Assembly (NCBI RefSeq): GCF_001657475.1
Contig: NZ_LXEY01000007.1
Location: 1 to 64,000 of the forward strand
Reading direction: 5' to 3'
DNA length: 64,000 bases
DNA from: Enteractinococcus helveticum
Lineage (GTDB): Bacteria; Actinomycetota; Actinomycetes; Actinomycetales; Micrococcaceae
The notes beneath the pieces were generated by a model, which was not told the origin of the DNA, made no database searches, and saw only the letters and a program-made list of their open reading frames with translations. Position numbers and translations under genes: made by a program. The number at the start of each line of letters is the position of its first letter. The stretch's first letter is position 1. Positions 9,459 through 17,669 of this stretch are shown in pieces.

Positions 9459-10505
9459 GTGTCCAACGAAACTGAGCCAGCCCCGGCTGCTCACGGTCAG
9501 CCAACGCTCAAGGCCATCGCGGATGCAGTTGGAGTGCATGTTTCTACTGTTTCGCGGGCGCTGAAGCGGGACCCTGAGTCTCCTGATGCTTCGAAATCTG
9601 TACGACGCATACACCGCATAGCTGAGCAGATGGGATATCGGCCCAACCTCATGGCCGCGGGGTTGCGCACGAATCGCAGTTACACTATCGGGGTCGTGAT
9701 GCCTCGGCTCACCGATGTCGTTATTGCTCAAACATGTGAAGCTATCGAGGAAGCCGCCACTGCAGCCGGGTATCAGATTCTCTTGGCGACACCTCCAGAC
9801 GAAGTCAATGCTCAGCTGCAGAGTATTCAAATGTTGGCGTCACGGCGTATTGACGGGTTAATCGTAAGCTCCATCCACTTAGATCGCCCGGATATGGTGG
9901 AAGAGATTCTTCGCGCGGGTATTCCAACCATCGCAGTCAATAGGCGCGCAGACGGCAAGCTCCATGCCGTCACGACTGACGACTATCATGGCGGTTATTT
10001 AGCTGGAGAACACCTTGTGAACTTAGGTCACCGCAGGATTGGGATTGTGGCAGGGCCCCGCCATGCAAGTACTGCGTGGGATCGTACGCAAGGCTGCATA
10101 GAGGCAATCACTAGCAGAGGGATAGAAGTAGATGAGGAACTCATCGTGCATACCGATTTTGAGGTTCAGGGTGGGATTTCGGGTGCTCACAGACTGTTGA
10201 ACTTGGCCGACCCGCCGACTGCTATTTTCGCGGTCAATGACACCGCGGCGATCGGGGTTGCAGGAGCGGTCCGAGATCGAGGTCTAAGTATCCCGCGTGA
10301 TATCTCTCTGGTGGGCTATAACGACATCCCCTTGGTGTCTCAGCTACCCGTGCCGTTCACCACTATAAGTTCCCCTGCAGCGCCGATGGGATCCGTTGCA
10401 CTACAGCAGTTGCTGCGAGGAATCAATGAGGGGGAGATGTCTTCGCTGAAGCTACCAGTGTCGTTGATCGTGCGGGCCTCTACAACTGTGCCGCGGCAAA
10501 ATTGA
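9459..10505 (+). CDS. LacI-family transcriptional regulator
   Basis: A 348-residue repressor. The N-terminal helix-turn-helix with hinge helix is seen as TLKAIADAVGVHVSTVSRAL (residues about 16-35) and GYRPNLMAAGLRTNRSYTIGVV. The rest is a periplasmic-binding-protein-like effector domain (AIFAVNDTAAIGVAGAVRDRG, ISLVGYNDIPL, and the TTISSPAAPMGSVALQQLL C-terminal pattern). The start is a GTG at 9459 with AGAGG upstream. It is divergent from the MHS transporter and amidase, with a 30-bp palindrome between them, so it probably represses that operon and perhaps itself until the substrate is present. Confidence 0.9.
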   Translation: MSNETEPAPAAHGQPTLKAIADAVGVHVSTVSRALKRDPESPDASKSVRRIHRIAEQMGYRPNLMAAGLRTNRSYTIGVVMPRLTDVVIAQTCEAIEEAATAAGYQILLATPPDEVNAQLQSIQMLASRRIDGLIVSSIHLDRPDMVEEILRAGIPTIAVNRRADGKLHAVTTDDYHGGYLAGEHLVNLGHRRIGIVAGPRHASTAWDRTQGCIEAITSRGIEVDEELIVHTDFEVQGGISGAHRLLNLADPPTAIFAVNDTAAIGVAGAVRDRGLSIPRDISLVGYNDIPLVSQLPVPFTTISSPAAPMGSVALQQLLRGINEGEMSSLKLPVSLIVRASTTVPRQN

Positions 10506-10535
10506 TAAGGCGTGCAATCGTTTGCCGTCTTTCGG

Positions 10536-12338
10536 TTACTCGTTGAGCTTGTTGCGCACACGTTCAAATAGACGGGCCGCACCTGAGCGCACACTTTGAT
10601 TGATGACTCGTGCGATTGCTGGGTCGCCAGTCAACAACGACTTGGCCAATCCACCTGCTTGTTCAAGCGTTATGTGAGCAGGCAGGGGCGGGGTGTTCGC
10701 ATCGGTTTTCACGCTCAGTACTACTGGCCGGTCTGCAGCAAAGGCTTGATCCCAGGCCGCGTCGATGTCCGCTGGATCTTCTACCCGTATGCCCTTAAAG
10801 CCCAGCAGTTCGGCATAACCTGCATAATCCATGGGCTCCACAAGTTGGGCGGTATCCCAGCGCGGGTCACCGGCGATTCGCATCTCCCAAGAGACTTGGT
10901 TTAAGTCGCCGTTATCCAACACCATCACAATGAACGTTGGGCTATCCCATTGCTGCCAATGCCGTTTGACCGTGAGCAGGCCGTTCATGCCCAACATCTG
11001 GAAGGCGCCGTCACCAATAGTGCACACCACCGGACGCTGTGGATGGGCGAATTTTGCTGCGATAGCGTAGGGCATGGCCGCCAGCATAGAGGCCATGCGG
11101 CCGGAGAGATTGCCCATTTGGTTTCGACCCAGCTTGATGTGAAAGCCGTACCAATCGGCGGTACTACCGGCGTCGCACGTGATGATCGCATTGTCTGGGA
11201 GCCGGTCATTCAATGATGTGAAGACTCGCCGTGGGTTCACGGGGCTGGCCTCAGCGAGGGCGATGCGATCATTTTCTTCGTCCCATTCGCGCATCTGTTC
11301 GGCGATGGTGTTCTGCCAGTCCAGATCATGCTGATCCAGTCGCGGCAGGAGAGCTGCCAGCGTGGTTTTTGCGTCACCCCACAGATTCACTTCGGTGGGG
11401 TAGCGGGCCCCGAGGTGCCGTGGTGACAGATCGAGTTGGACTGCGCGGGCATTACCGGTGGGTGGTAAGAACTCGCCGTAGGGGAAGTTGGTTCCGACCA
11501 TGAGTAAGGTATCGCAGTCTTGCATCATGTCGTAGCTGGGGCGTGAACCCAGCAAACCGAGTTGCTGGGTGTGATAGTCAATGTCGCCGGGTACGACTTG
11601 CTTGCCCAATAAGGCAGTGCAGATGCCGGCGCCGAGTCGTTGCGCGACCGCAAGGACCTCATCGGTTGCGCCAATCGCGCCTTGGCCAACCAGCATGGCA
11701 ACTTTTTGCCCGGCATTGAGCACAGCAGCGGCTTGGGCCAGTGCGGTGTCGTCAGGACACAGACGGTCTTCGGCATAACCTACCCCGGTGCGGGAGACGA
11801 AATGCTCGGCTGTAGGCTCTTCCATGTCCAGTGTTTGGACATCGGCGGGAAGGATTACCACAGCAGGGCCGCGGTAGGCTTTGGCCATCCGCACCGCTTT
11901 GTCGATCACAAATTGTGCGTGCATGGGGGTGGTGACTGTTTGCACAAACACTGCCACATCGCTGAAGGTTCGTTCCAGGTTGATTTCCTGTTGGAATTCG
12001 GTGCCCAAGGAAACCCGTGCTTGTTGACCAATGATGGCTACCACCGGGGTGTTGTCACCCTTGGCGTCGTACAGACCGTTGAGCAAATGCAGTGCACCCG
12101 GGCCTGAGGTTGCCACACAGACTCCGACTTCGCCGGTGAATTTTGCATGGGCTGTGGCCATGAACGCCGCTTCTTCTTCATGAGTGGGCCGAATATAGGT
12201 GAAGTTCTTGCCTTGTTTCTGGGCGCGTCCCATCGCGCCGTCGAAGCCGCCAATACCGTCACCCGGGTATCCATACCAGTGGTGTAGACCCCATGCGATG
12301 AGGCGATCGATAATAAAGTCGCTGACTGATGTTGCCAT
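10536..12338 (-). CDS. Thiamine-diphosphate-dependent enzyme of the pyruvate oxidase/acetolactate synthase superfamily
   Basis: About 600 residues with the three-domain POX/ALS plan. The N-terminal Pyr domain shows HHWYGYPGDGIGGFDGA and the catalytic-type glutamate in RPTHEEEAAFMA. The middle domain carries VAMLVGQGAI. The C-terminal PP domain has the TDP/Mg site TIGDGAFQMLGMN ... DNGDLNQVSWEM (GDG-to-N pattern). PoxB-like pyruvate:quinone oxidoreductases and related TPP-requiring proteins share PAHITLEQA near the C-terminus, so a PoxB-like reaction is likely but unproven. The start at 12338 is chosen because AAAGG lies 9 nt upstream. The frame stays open further upstream but without support. 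A decayed second copy of its 3' part lies at about 17670-18068. Confidence 0.85.
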   Translation of the reverse strand: MATSVSDFIIDRLIAWGLHHWYGYPGDGIGGFDGAMGRAQKQGKNFTYIRPTHEEEAAFMATAHAKFTGEVGVCVATSGPGALHLLNGLYDAKGDNTPVVAIIGQQARVSLGTEFQQEINLERTFSDVAVFVQTVTTPMHAQFVIDKAVRMAKAYRGPAVVILPADVQTLDMEEPTAEHFVSRTGVGYAEDRLCPDDTALAQAAAVLNAGQKVAMLVGQGAIGATDEVLAVAQRLGAGICTALLGKQVVPGDIDYHTQQLGLLGSRPSYDMMQDCDTLLMVGTNFPYGEFLPPTGNARAVQLDLSPRHLGARYPTEVNLWGDAKTTLAALLPRLDQHDLDWQNTIAEQMREWDEENDRIALAEASPVNPRRVFTSLNDRLPDNAIITCDAGSTADWYGFHIKLGRNQMGNLSGRMASMLAAMPYAIAAKFAHPQRPVVCTIGDGAFQMLGMNGLLTVKRHWQQWDSPTFIVMVLDNGDLNQVSWEMRIAGDPRWDTAQLVEPMDYAGYAELLGFKGIRVEDPADIDAAWDQAFAADRPVVLSVKTDANTPPLPAHITLEQAGGLAKSLLTGDPAIARVINQSVRSGAARLFERVRNKLNE

Positions 12339-12444
12339 GGTAAGTACCTTTGATGCGTCGATTCGGGTGATGTTTTCATCCGACCACTTTCGGGGAGTCC
12401 TGACAAGAGGGCAGGTGTAAGTGTGCTGAACTGCTAGGCGGACG

Positions 12445-13368
12445 ATGGCGGTAAGTTTCTTGCGGGACACCTACTCGCCGCACTTGGATGACTTCGGGGC
12501 CACCGAATATGACGACCGCTCCCGCTATAACGGCACCGAAGACGACACTCGACTGCCGATCCAGCTGGAGACGCGACGCACCTCATTTACCACCGACCAG
12601 ATGATGGTCACCACCCCAACCGATGAGGTCATCGACGAAGACACTGCCCGCTCCGGTTGGCCGGCAACCGTGGAATGGTCCGGACTGACTGAAGGTGAAA
12701 CCTACGCCTGGTACGTGACCAGCAGTGACGCCGAGACTGGCGAGGACCTGCCAACCGGTGAAGCCCGCCAGATGGGTGTCTTCACCGCAACCGCCGCCGG
12801 AACCGACGACGTCGCCCCCGAGCTGACCGTGCCCGAGCATGCGACCATTACTGCCTGGGACGCGTTTGATCCAATGGCCGGTGTTTCCGCGACAGATAAC
12901 ACCGATGGAGATCTGACCGACGACATCCAGGTCATCGGCTCGCTGGACACCGCCACCCCAGGTGTCTACGTGCTGACCTACATGGTCGAAGATGCCAATG
13001 GAAACCAGGCTTCTGCCACCCGCGCCATCACCGTCACCGAAGCCTCGGATGACAACTCAGGTGACGACGGCAACCCTGACGATTCGGATAACACCGACGA
13101 TCAGGGTGGCCAACCCGGTGGTTCCAACGGAGACGACTCCGGTAACACCGGTGGCAACACTGACGATAACGGCTCGAACCAGACCGGCGGTCAGCAGGCC
13201 TCCGGTTCTGACGACGCTGAAGAGATCGTCAACAACGCTGAACGCAACGGTTCTCTGGCGAACACCGGTACCCGGCGCGCACTGCTGCTGACCCTCGGTG
13301 GTCTGCTCAGCGTGGGTGCAGGCCTCACCGCCTGGTGGGTATCTCGCCGCAATAAGTCCGCGAACTAA
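12445..13368 (+). CDS. C-terminal part of an LPxTG-type cell-wall-anchored surface protein
   Basis: A frame of 307 codons with no signal peptide. It begins inside what looks like an extracellular domain (YNGTEDDTRLPI, then an FN3-like segment with GLTEGETYAWYVTSSD). This is followed by a bacterial Ig-like DUF5011/HYR domain (APELTVPEHATITAWDAFDP, GVSATDNTDGDLT, GVYVLTYMVEDANGNQA), a low-complexity D/N/G/S-rich wall-spanning stretch, and a sorting signal: LANTG, a hydrophobic helix, then RRNKSAN. LANTG departs from LPxTG at the proline. Stops lie directly upstream, and the start has no proper ribosome binding site or signal sequence, so the 5' half is probably lost. The rearrangement would have put this end next to the TPP-enzyme promoter. 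Confidence 0.6.
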   Translation: MAVSFLRDTYSPHLDDFGATEYDDRSRYNGTEDDTRLPIQLETRRTSFTTDQMMVTTPTDEVIDEDTARSGWPATVEWSGLTEGETYAWYVTSSDAETGEDLPTGEARQMGVFTATAAGTDDVAPELTVPEHATITAWDAFDPMAGVSATDNTDGDLTDDIQVIGSLDTATPGVYVLTYMVEDANGNQASATRAITVTEASDDNSGDDGNPDDSDNTDDQGGQPGGSNGDDSGNTGGNTDDNGSNQTGGQQASGSDDAEEIVNNAERNGSLANTGTRRALLLTLGGLLSVGAGLTAWWVSRRNKSAN

Positions 13369-13632
13369 CCGCGATCCGATAACTACATAACAACCGGCCG
13401 CTGCCGACCTGCTGATGTTTCTGGCTGGTCGGTAGCGGTCTACGCTTAGTCCGCCTGTTCAGTCTTGTGCCTTCGAAGTTTTCATGGTCAATCACCCTAT
13501 CGATTGGTGATTTTTTCAAGTAATTTCCCGAAGCCTTCTCCTGGGTGATGTCGGTCGATACGTAGACTTCGACCCGAGGTGCTCTACTCAAAGCATTCTC
13601 ATCATCACTCTTTTCACACTCATGGAGGCATA

Positions 13633-14220
13633 ATGACTGCTGAAGCACAATCTTTGCAAAAAACGAAGAAGCCGATCTGGAAGCGCTGGTGGATGATCGT
13701 GCTGTATGTCATCGTCGGGATCGGGGTTATCTCGAACCTTGCAGGAGGCGGTGACAGCGAAGCTGAGGCGGAACCTTCATTTTCACCGAGCGTAGTTGAG
13801 CAAACTCAGGACGCAGAATCGGAAGAAACAGAAGAGGCGGAGGTTGAAACGACTCCTGAAGAAGTCGAAGAAGAACCCGCTGAAGTCGTCGAGGAAGAAC
13901 CCGTCGAAGATGATGTTCCATCTGAGCATCGTTCGGCATTACGTAGCGCAGAAACCTATTCTGACATGATGCACATGTCCAAGGCTGGGATTTTCGATCA
14001 GCTCACAAGTGAGTACGGTGGTCAGTTTACTGAAGAAGCTGCACAATATGCCGTAGACAATGTAGAAGCTGACTGGAACAACAACGCGCTGGAATCGGCA
14101 ATTACCTATCAAGACACGATGGCTATGTCGCCCGCAGCGATTCACGATCAATTGACCAGCGAATACGGTGGCCAGTTCACGACTGAGGAAGCAGACTACG
14201 CGATCGCTAATCTTCCTTAA
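13633..14220 (+). CDS. Ltp-repeat membrane-anchored surface protein
   Basis: 195 residues. A basic start (KKPIWKRWW) precedes one membrane helix (MIVLYVIVGIGVISNLAGG), then a Glu/Pro/Val-rich linker (about residues 40-95) and two copies of the Ltp repeat (PF07553). The repeats each hold SAETYSDMMHMSKAGIFDQL or SAITYQDTMAMSPAAIHDQL followed by TSEYGGQFT and EEA.YA. Ltp of a Streptococcus phage blocks superinfecting phage DNA entry. Chromosomal Ltp-repeat proteins are widespread in actinobacteria and mostly uncharacterised. The start at 13633 is chosen for the GGAGG 6 nt upstream. A strong terminator follows at 14246. Confidence 0.8.
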   Translation: MTAEAQSLQKTKKPIWKRWWMIVLYVIVGIGVISNLAGGGDSEAEAEPSFSPSVVEQTQDAESEETEEAEVETTPEEVEEEPAEVVEEEPVEDDVPSEHRSALRSAETYSDMMHMSKAGIFDQLTSEYGGQFTEEAAQYAVDNVEADWNNNALESAITYQDTMAMSPAAIHDQLTSEYGGQFTTEEADYAIANLP

Positions 14221-14245
14221 CCCGGGTCTCTTCTGGTTCTATATA

Positions 14246-14293
14246 AAAACCTTGCGTTCGTACTGCCGTGTAGTGCGAACGCAAGGTTTTTTC
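14246..14293 (+). terminator. Rho-independent terminator after the Ltp gene
   Basis: Perfect 15-bp arms, AAAACCTTGCGTTCG (14246-14260) and CGAACGCAAGGTTTT (14276-14290), enclose a 15-nt loop and are followed by a T-rich tail. The A tract on the left arm means it can also work for the minus-strand acyltransferase gene that ends at 14358. Confidence 0.85.
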
Positions 14294-14357
14294 TTATGCG
14301 GAGCTGATTGCGTCGTCGTCATTCTTTAACTGCACATGGGAACGGGAATCTGTGCGG

Positions 14358-15437
14358 TTAGGCAACGCTCTTTCGCTTCGACGGTGATGCTACGCGCTCT
14401 GACGGGAAGGCGGGCCGCTGGTACATATATTTCAGTGGTTTGAGTTGAGACAGTCCAAGTGCGCACGCTATGACCACGGTCGTCAGAATTAGGGTTGATA
14501 AGTACAAATTGAAGGTCACAGCAGGTGTCAGTCCGAGAGCCGTGATCTCACACAAGAAGATTGCGATGATCGCACTATGCGCTAGGTATATCGGAAGCGT
14601 CTGACGGCCAAGGTATCGAAGTAGGGCTAATCCGCCAATGAGGTTGGCAAGCCCGATGCCTCCCGCGACCCCAAGGAGCGACAGAATGAACAGGGAAGCG
14701 TTCGGCGGGATTTCGTAGTACGCAGCGAGCAGAGAGGCATCCAACCAGATGCAAAAGAGCAGTGCTGACGTGTGCCATTTGAGGTGGGAGACTGCGGTTC
14801 TGATCTGTTTGGAAAATAAGGCAAAGCCGATAAATAAGAAGTAATAGCGGAAGATCCCGTGCCATCCACTGCCGATGGCGTCGTACACGATTTCCGGTAG
14901 GGATGGTTCGACCAGCGTCATCCAAATGAGCGAGACCGAGGCCGCGGTGGCAACCTGGGCAATGGGGCTAAATTTTGCGGTCCATCGACCGATGACGAAA
15001 AACAGTGCCAGAGTCCATAGAAACCACAGTTCACCGTTGGGCCTGATAGGGGAGGCCAACACCCGCAAAGCTTGTTCTGCGGTGTATTGCCAGCTGAGAC
15101 CATCCAGGACCCAGTGGACCAGTAGGCGATAGGCAAAAACCACGGGCTGCCACAGGATAAATACCCATACCAGCAGTGCGAGTTTCCCCTGACCGAGGTC
15201 TCGCCAGGATTTGCTCAGCCATTTACTCGCGAACAGCCCGGCCACAGCGAAGAACATGGGCATACGCAGATTTGCAGATACTTCTGTGAAGAAATCCAGC
15301 TGTGGTGACTGCAACGAAAATTGTTCGAATTGATCCCGTAAATGGAGAACAACTACCAGAATTATTGATATAGCTTTTGCTGTATCAACCCAATCCAATC
15401 GGTTTGTAGACACGGTCGACCACTTCTCTATAGACAT
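14358..15437 (-). CDS. Membrane acyltransferase, acyltransferase-3 family
   Basis: 359 residues, about ten membrane helices. The start RLDWVDTAKAISIILVVVLH is the typical acyltransferase-3 opening, with Asp and the following His (VVLHLRD) in the position of the catalytic pair. Other signatures are MPMFFAVAGLFAS and LWFLWTLALFFVIGRW, and a late helix contains PIYLAHSAII. Such proteins transfer acyl groups from the cytoplasm to surface polysaccharides, lipids or exported molecules. No sugar-biosynthesis neighbour indicates the acceptor. The ATG at 15437 has only a weak ribosome binding site. It may share the terminator at 14246-14293 with the convergent Ltp gene. Confidence 0.85.
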   Translation of the reverse strand: MSIEKWSTVSTNRLDWVDTAKAISIILVVVLHLRDQFEQFSLQSPQLDFFTEVSANLRMPMFFAVAGLFASKWLSKSWRDLGQGKLALLVWVFILWQPVVFAYRLLVHWVLDGLSWQYTAEQALRVLASPIRPNGELWFLWTLALFFVIGRWTAKFSPIAQVATAASVSLIWMTLVEPSLPEIVYDAIGSGWHGIFRYYFLFIGFALFSKQIRTAVSHLKWHTSALLFCIWLDASLLAAYYEIPPNASLFILSLLGVAGGIGLANLIGGLALLRYLGRQTLPIYLAHSAIIAIFLCEITALGLTPAVTFNLYLSTLILTTVVIACALGLSQLKPLKYMYQRPAFPSERVASPSKRKSVA

Positions 15438-15968
15438 GGTAAGTGTGTGGTGGTGAGCCGATCACCGATTGAAATGTGGAAGCCAGCGGCCCGTGCTGCA
15501 GCCGTTGTCTCGAAACACTCGCCCGGGACCATGTGGCTATAGATCGCTCCGGTTTGCATGGAGTACTTCTAGCCCGTGCATTCCGTTGGTCGATTCCCCG
15601 TGATTGGGTGCCTGGCCAGGCGGTCTTTACCATTGGCAGTTATTTTATGTAGGGGGTTTTGGGTTTCGCAAGGGGTTTCATTGGTTTAATCCGGGCCTAA
15701 ATTATATTCAGATATGCCGACCAGGGTGCCCCAGCCAGTGCTCCCTGGTCAAGAAGTTTGTGGATCAAAAGTTATCCACAAACACAAGGTGCGGGATCAC
15801 GTGGGGCAGGCATTGGTGCTGTGATTGTAAGAGGAGGCAAGATACCGATGAATCTTAAGGCCGATGGCATCAATAACTCCAAGCGTAGTCAGGGAACAAC
15901 GCTCACCCTTGTCGTTGGCAAGGGTCGCGGTTGCCTCGTATGCTTGTCATCGACAAGAGGGAAGTCTG
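15438..15968. other. Intergenic stretch with a DnaA-box-like inverted repeat, no convincing gene
   Basis: About 530 bp between the divergent acyltransferase gene and the HicA-like gene. Open frames here are short, lack ribosome binding sites and look like no known family. The one notable element is an inverted repeat at 15756-15783 listed separately. Confidence 0.5.
15756..15783. repeat. Inverted repeat holding a perfect and a near-perfect DnaA box
   Basis: The arms are GTTTGTGGAT (15756-15765) and ATCCACAAAC (15774-15783) with an 8-nt spacer. The right side contains TTATCCACA, the consensus DnaA box. The left side contains TGTGGATCA, the same box in reverse with one mismatch. It could be a DnaA-titrating or DnaA-regulated site upstream of the HicA-like/HTH pair, or simply an operator for another protein. 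Confidence 0.5.
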
Positions 15969-16184
15969 ATGTCGGAGCGAATGCCCATGGAGAAGCGGCT
16001 CAGAGCACTTTTCAAGGAACTCTTAGACCAGGGATGGTTGATCAAAGAGTCTCGAAAAGGCTGGATAGCAACTCCACCGGATGAATCAAAATCAATAGTT
16101 GCAATCCACGGCAGAGCTAGAGGCGCACGATCATGGGAAAACATGCTAGCTCAGCTCAAACGATCAGGGTTCGTGCTGCTATGA
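15969..16184 (+). CDS. Small HicA-like protein, putative toxin
   Basis: 71 residues. The layout is a basic helix (EKRLRALFKELLDQGWLI), a beta strand region with GWIATPPDESKSIVAIHG, and a final helix ending LAQLKRSGF. This is the double-stranded-RNA-binding-like plan of HicA mRNA interferases, whose conserved histidine lies in the strand before the last helix (here IHG). The start at 15969 has AGAGGGA 6-8 nt upstream. The next gene, 89 bp downstream on the same strand, encodes a helix-turn-helix protein, so a toxin-antitoxin pair is possible. Similarity is read by eye, so the assignment is moderate. Confidence 0.55.
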   Translation: MSERMPMEKRLRALFKELLDQGWLIKESRKGWIATPPDESKSIVAIHGRARGARSWENMLAQLKRSGFVLL

Positions 16185-16273
16185 CGTTAGCGACCCGAGC
16201 ATTTTTGTCTGGTGCACGTGTTTGAAAGTCGGCTTTACCTACATCACCTGGTACACGGAAAGAGGCGTAGATC

Positions 16274-16771
16274 ATGGAAACCTGGTATATCAGTATCGGC
16301 TTTAGGACTACTCGCCCGTTTTCGGATGACCTTGCCTTTGACATGAGTGAGCGTCTTGAAGATTTTGCTGCCGTCATGAGTATGGCGCGTGATAGGAAAT
16401 CGGGGTCAGCGGCGCTCACCGTTGATGCGAAAAATTGGAGTGCGGCCCTCGATCTCGCACACACGGCAGTAATTGAGGTGCTTGAAATCGCAGAGGCTGA
16501 AGCAACCATTACGGCAGTAGGGGCCCAGAATCAGGACGAGTTTCATGACGAACTCAACGAACCGGTGTATCCGAAAGTGGTTGGATTCGCTGAAATCGCG
16601 AGAATTGCGGGTGTATCTAGGCAGCGTGCTCGGCAGTTAGCTGAGAAGGATAGTTTTCCTGACCCCGTTATCAAAACGAGCCAGGGCCCTCTTTATAACA
16701 TCCATGTCGTACAGCGCTGGTTGGAATCGAGGGCTAACCAGAGCCCTTCTGCTCAGGCCAACACGGCATAG
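16274..16771 (+). CDS. Hypothetical protein with C-terminal helix-turn-helix, possible antitoxin partner
   Basis: 165 residues in two parts. Residues 1-85 form an alpha/beta region without a name (METWYISIGFRTTRPFSDDL, ALTVDAKNWSAALDLA, VIEVLEIAEAEATITAVG). Residues about 93-155 are an excisionase/AlpA-like winged helix (VVGFAEIARIAGVSRQRARQL, FPDPVIKTSQGPLYN, VVQRWLESR). AAAGAGGCG lies upstream of the ATG. I take it as the DNA-binding partner of the HicA-like protein because the two genes run in the same direction with nothing between them. HicB antitoxins are also fusions of a fold domain and a DNA-binding domain, but this one is not a recognisable HicB. Confidence 0.6.
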   Translation: METWYISIGFRTTRPFSDDLAFDMSERLEDFAAVMSMARDRKSGSAALTVDAKNWSAALDLAHTAVIEVLEIAEAEATITAVGAQNQDEFHDELNEPVYPKVVGFAEIARIAGVSRQRARQLAEKDSFPDPVIKTSQGPLYNIHVVQRWLESRANQSPSAQANTA

Positions 16772-17000
16772 TCGGAGTATAAGTGTCGGTTTACTGGCCG
16801 TGCACCATCCAGATTTGACTGATGCCTGTCGAGCTGACTCCGTTGCCTTGAATCTTTTGTCCGAAGTGTTTCTATTGGTCTGGTGCTAGACGCCCCGGAA
16901 CCGTCCCTGTAGTCCTCAGCGTTGAGGGCCGATCAAACGGCCAGGGCGTAAAACCTTTTTGAACTGCGGAATAGTGTGGCTGTAGTCACGAGGTATCTTC

Positions 17001-17498
17001 TCACTTCGGAGTTAGAAGGGTCCGGACTTGGCTCGGGCCGAGGAGTTCACGGTTGGCAGCCTGCTCAATGGCTTCTTCCCATCGCAACCGAGGAATTTTA
17101 TGTTGTATCTGCCGTAGCGTGTGCTGCAAATATACGGACGGGACCCCATGATACCGGGTGGTTTCGTCAACCTTCAGTGTGGTTCGCTGCGTCACCTGTA
17201 TCCATCGAGGAAGAATACGGCGATTTTGTCGGGTAGTTGCGATTTCGATTCTGGCTGGCTTGGCATGGCCCAGCCCTAACAGGGCCAAAACAGACTTACC
17301 TTCGAGGTACACATGTCCGCCTACCATTGCCACGGCTTCAGCTTCAGTTGAGTCAACTGTTTGAGGAAAATCGTCGAATCGGTAGACGCCATGACCAAGC
17401 CTGCGCAGGGGGCCACGTTGTGCAAGCTTTCGCAATTCGACAACGGGGATGTCGAGCTCGTCCGCGTTGCAGGTAGTGACTATGCCTTGCTGGTACAT
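17001..17498 (-). CDS. AbiEi-like antitoxin-domain protein, orphan
   Basis: 165 residues. The N-terminal winged-helix segment (GIVTTCNADELDIPVVELRKLA, GPLRRLGHGVYRF) is the AbiEi_4/type IV antitoxin DNA-binding domain. The remainder follows the same family (HVYLEGKSVLALLGLGHAKPARIEIATT, YHGVPSVYLQHTLRQ, WEEAIEQAANRELL). AbiEi represses and counteracts the AbiEii nucleotidyltransferase toxin. No such gene follows within the 230 bp before the HTH gene, so this is a solo or stranded antitoxin. The ATG at 17498 lacks a clear ribosome binding site and the frame is open further upstream, so the true N-terminus may be longer or damaged. Confidence 0.7.
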   Translation of the reverse strand: MYQQGIVTTCNADELDIPVVELRKLAQRGPLRRLGHGVYRFDDFPQTVDSTEAEAVAMVGGHVYLEGKSVLALLGLGHAKPARIEIATTRQNRRILPRWIQVTQRTTLKVDETTRYHGVPSVYLQHTLRQIQHKIPRLRWEEAIEQAANRELLGPSQVRTLLTPK

Positions 17499-17669
17499 CG
17501 TGATTCGGCGAAACTGATCACGGTAAGTTATGCACCCTACATAACTGCAAAAGTGTACCGAAAACAGTACGGTTGTGCAGATATTTCAGCGGATTGTTGT
17601 TTATCGCTCCCTGCGTCAGCGACTGGCGCAGACACTTATCAGCGACAGCCCACGGGCATTATATTGATG

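Noticed and set aside
12339-12470. N-terminal extension of the TPP-enzyme frame by 44 codons
   Set aside because: The conserved protein begins at 12338 with a good AAAGG site. The extension runs into the divergent gene and is not protein-like.
15758-16084. Open frame overlapping the HicA-like gene in another frame
   Set aside because: Cys- and Gly-rich, starts inside the DnaA-box repeat, and conflicts with the better supported gene at 15969.
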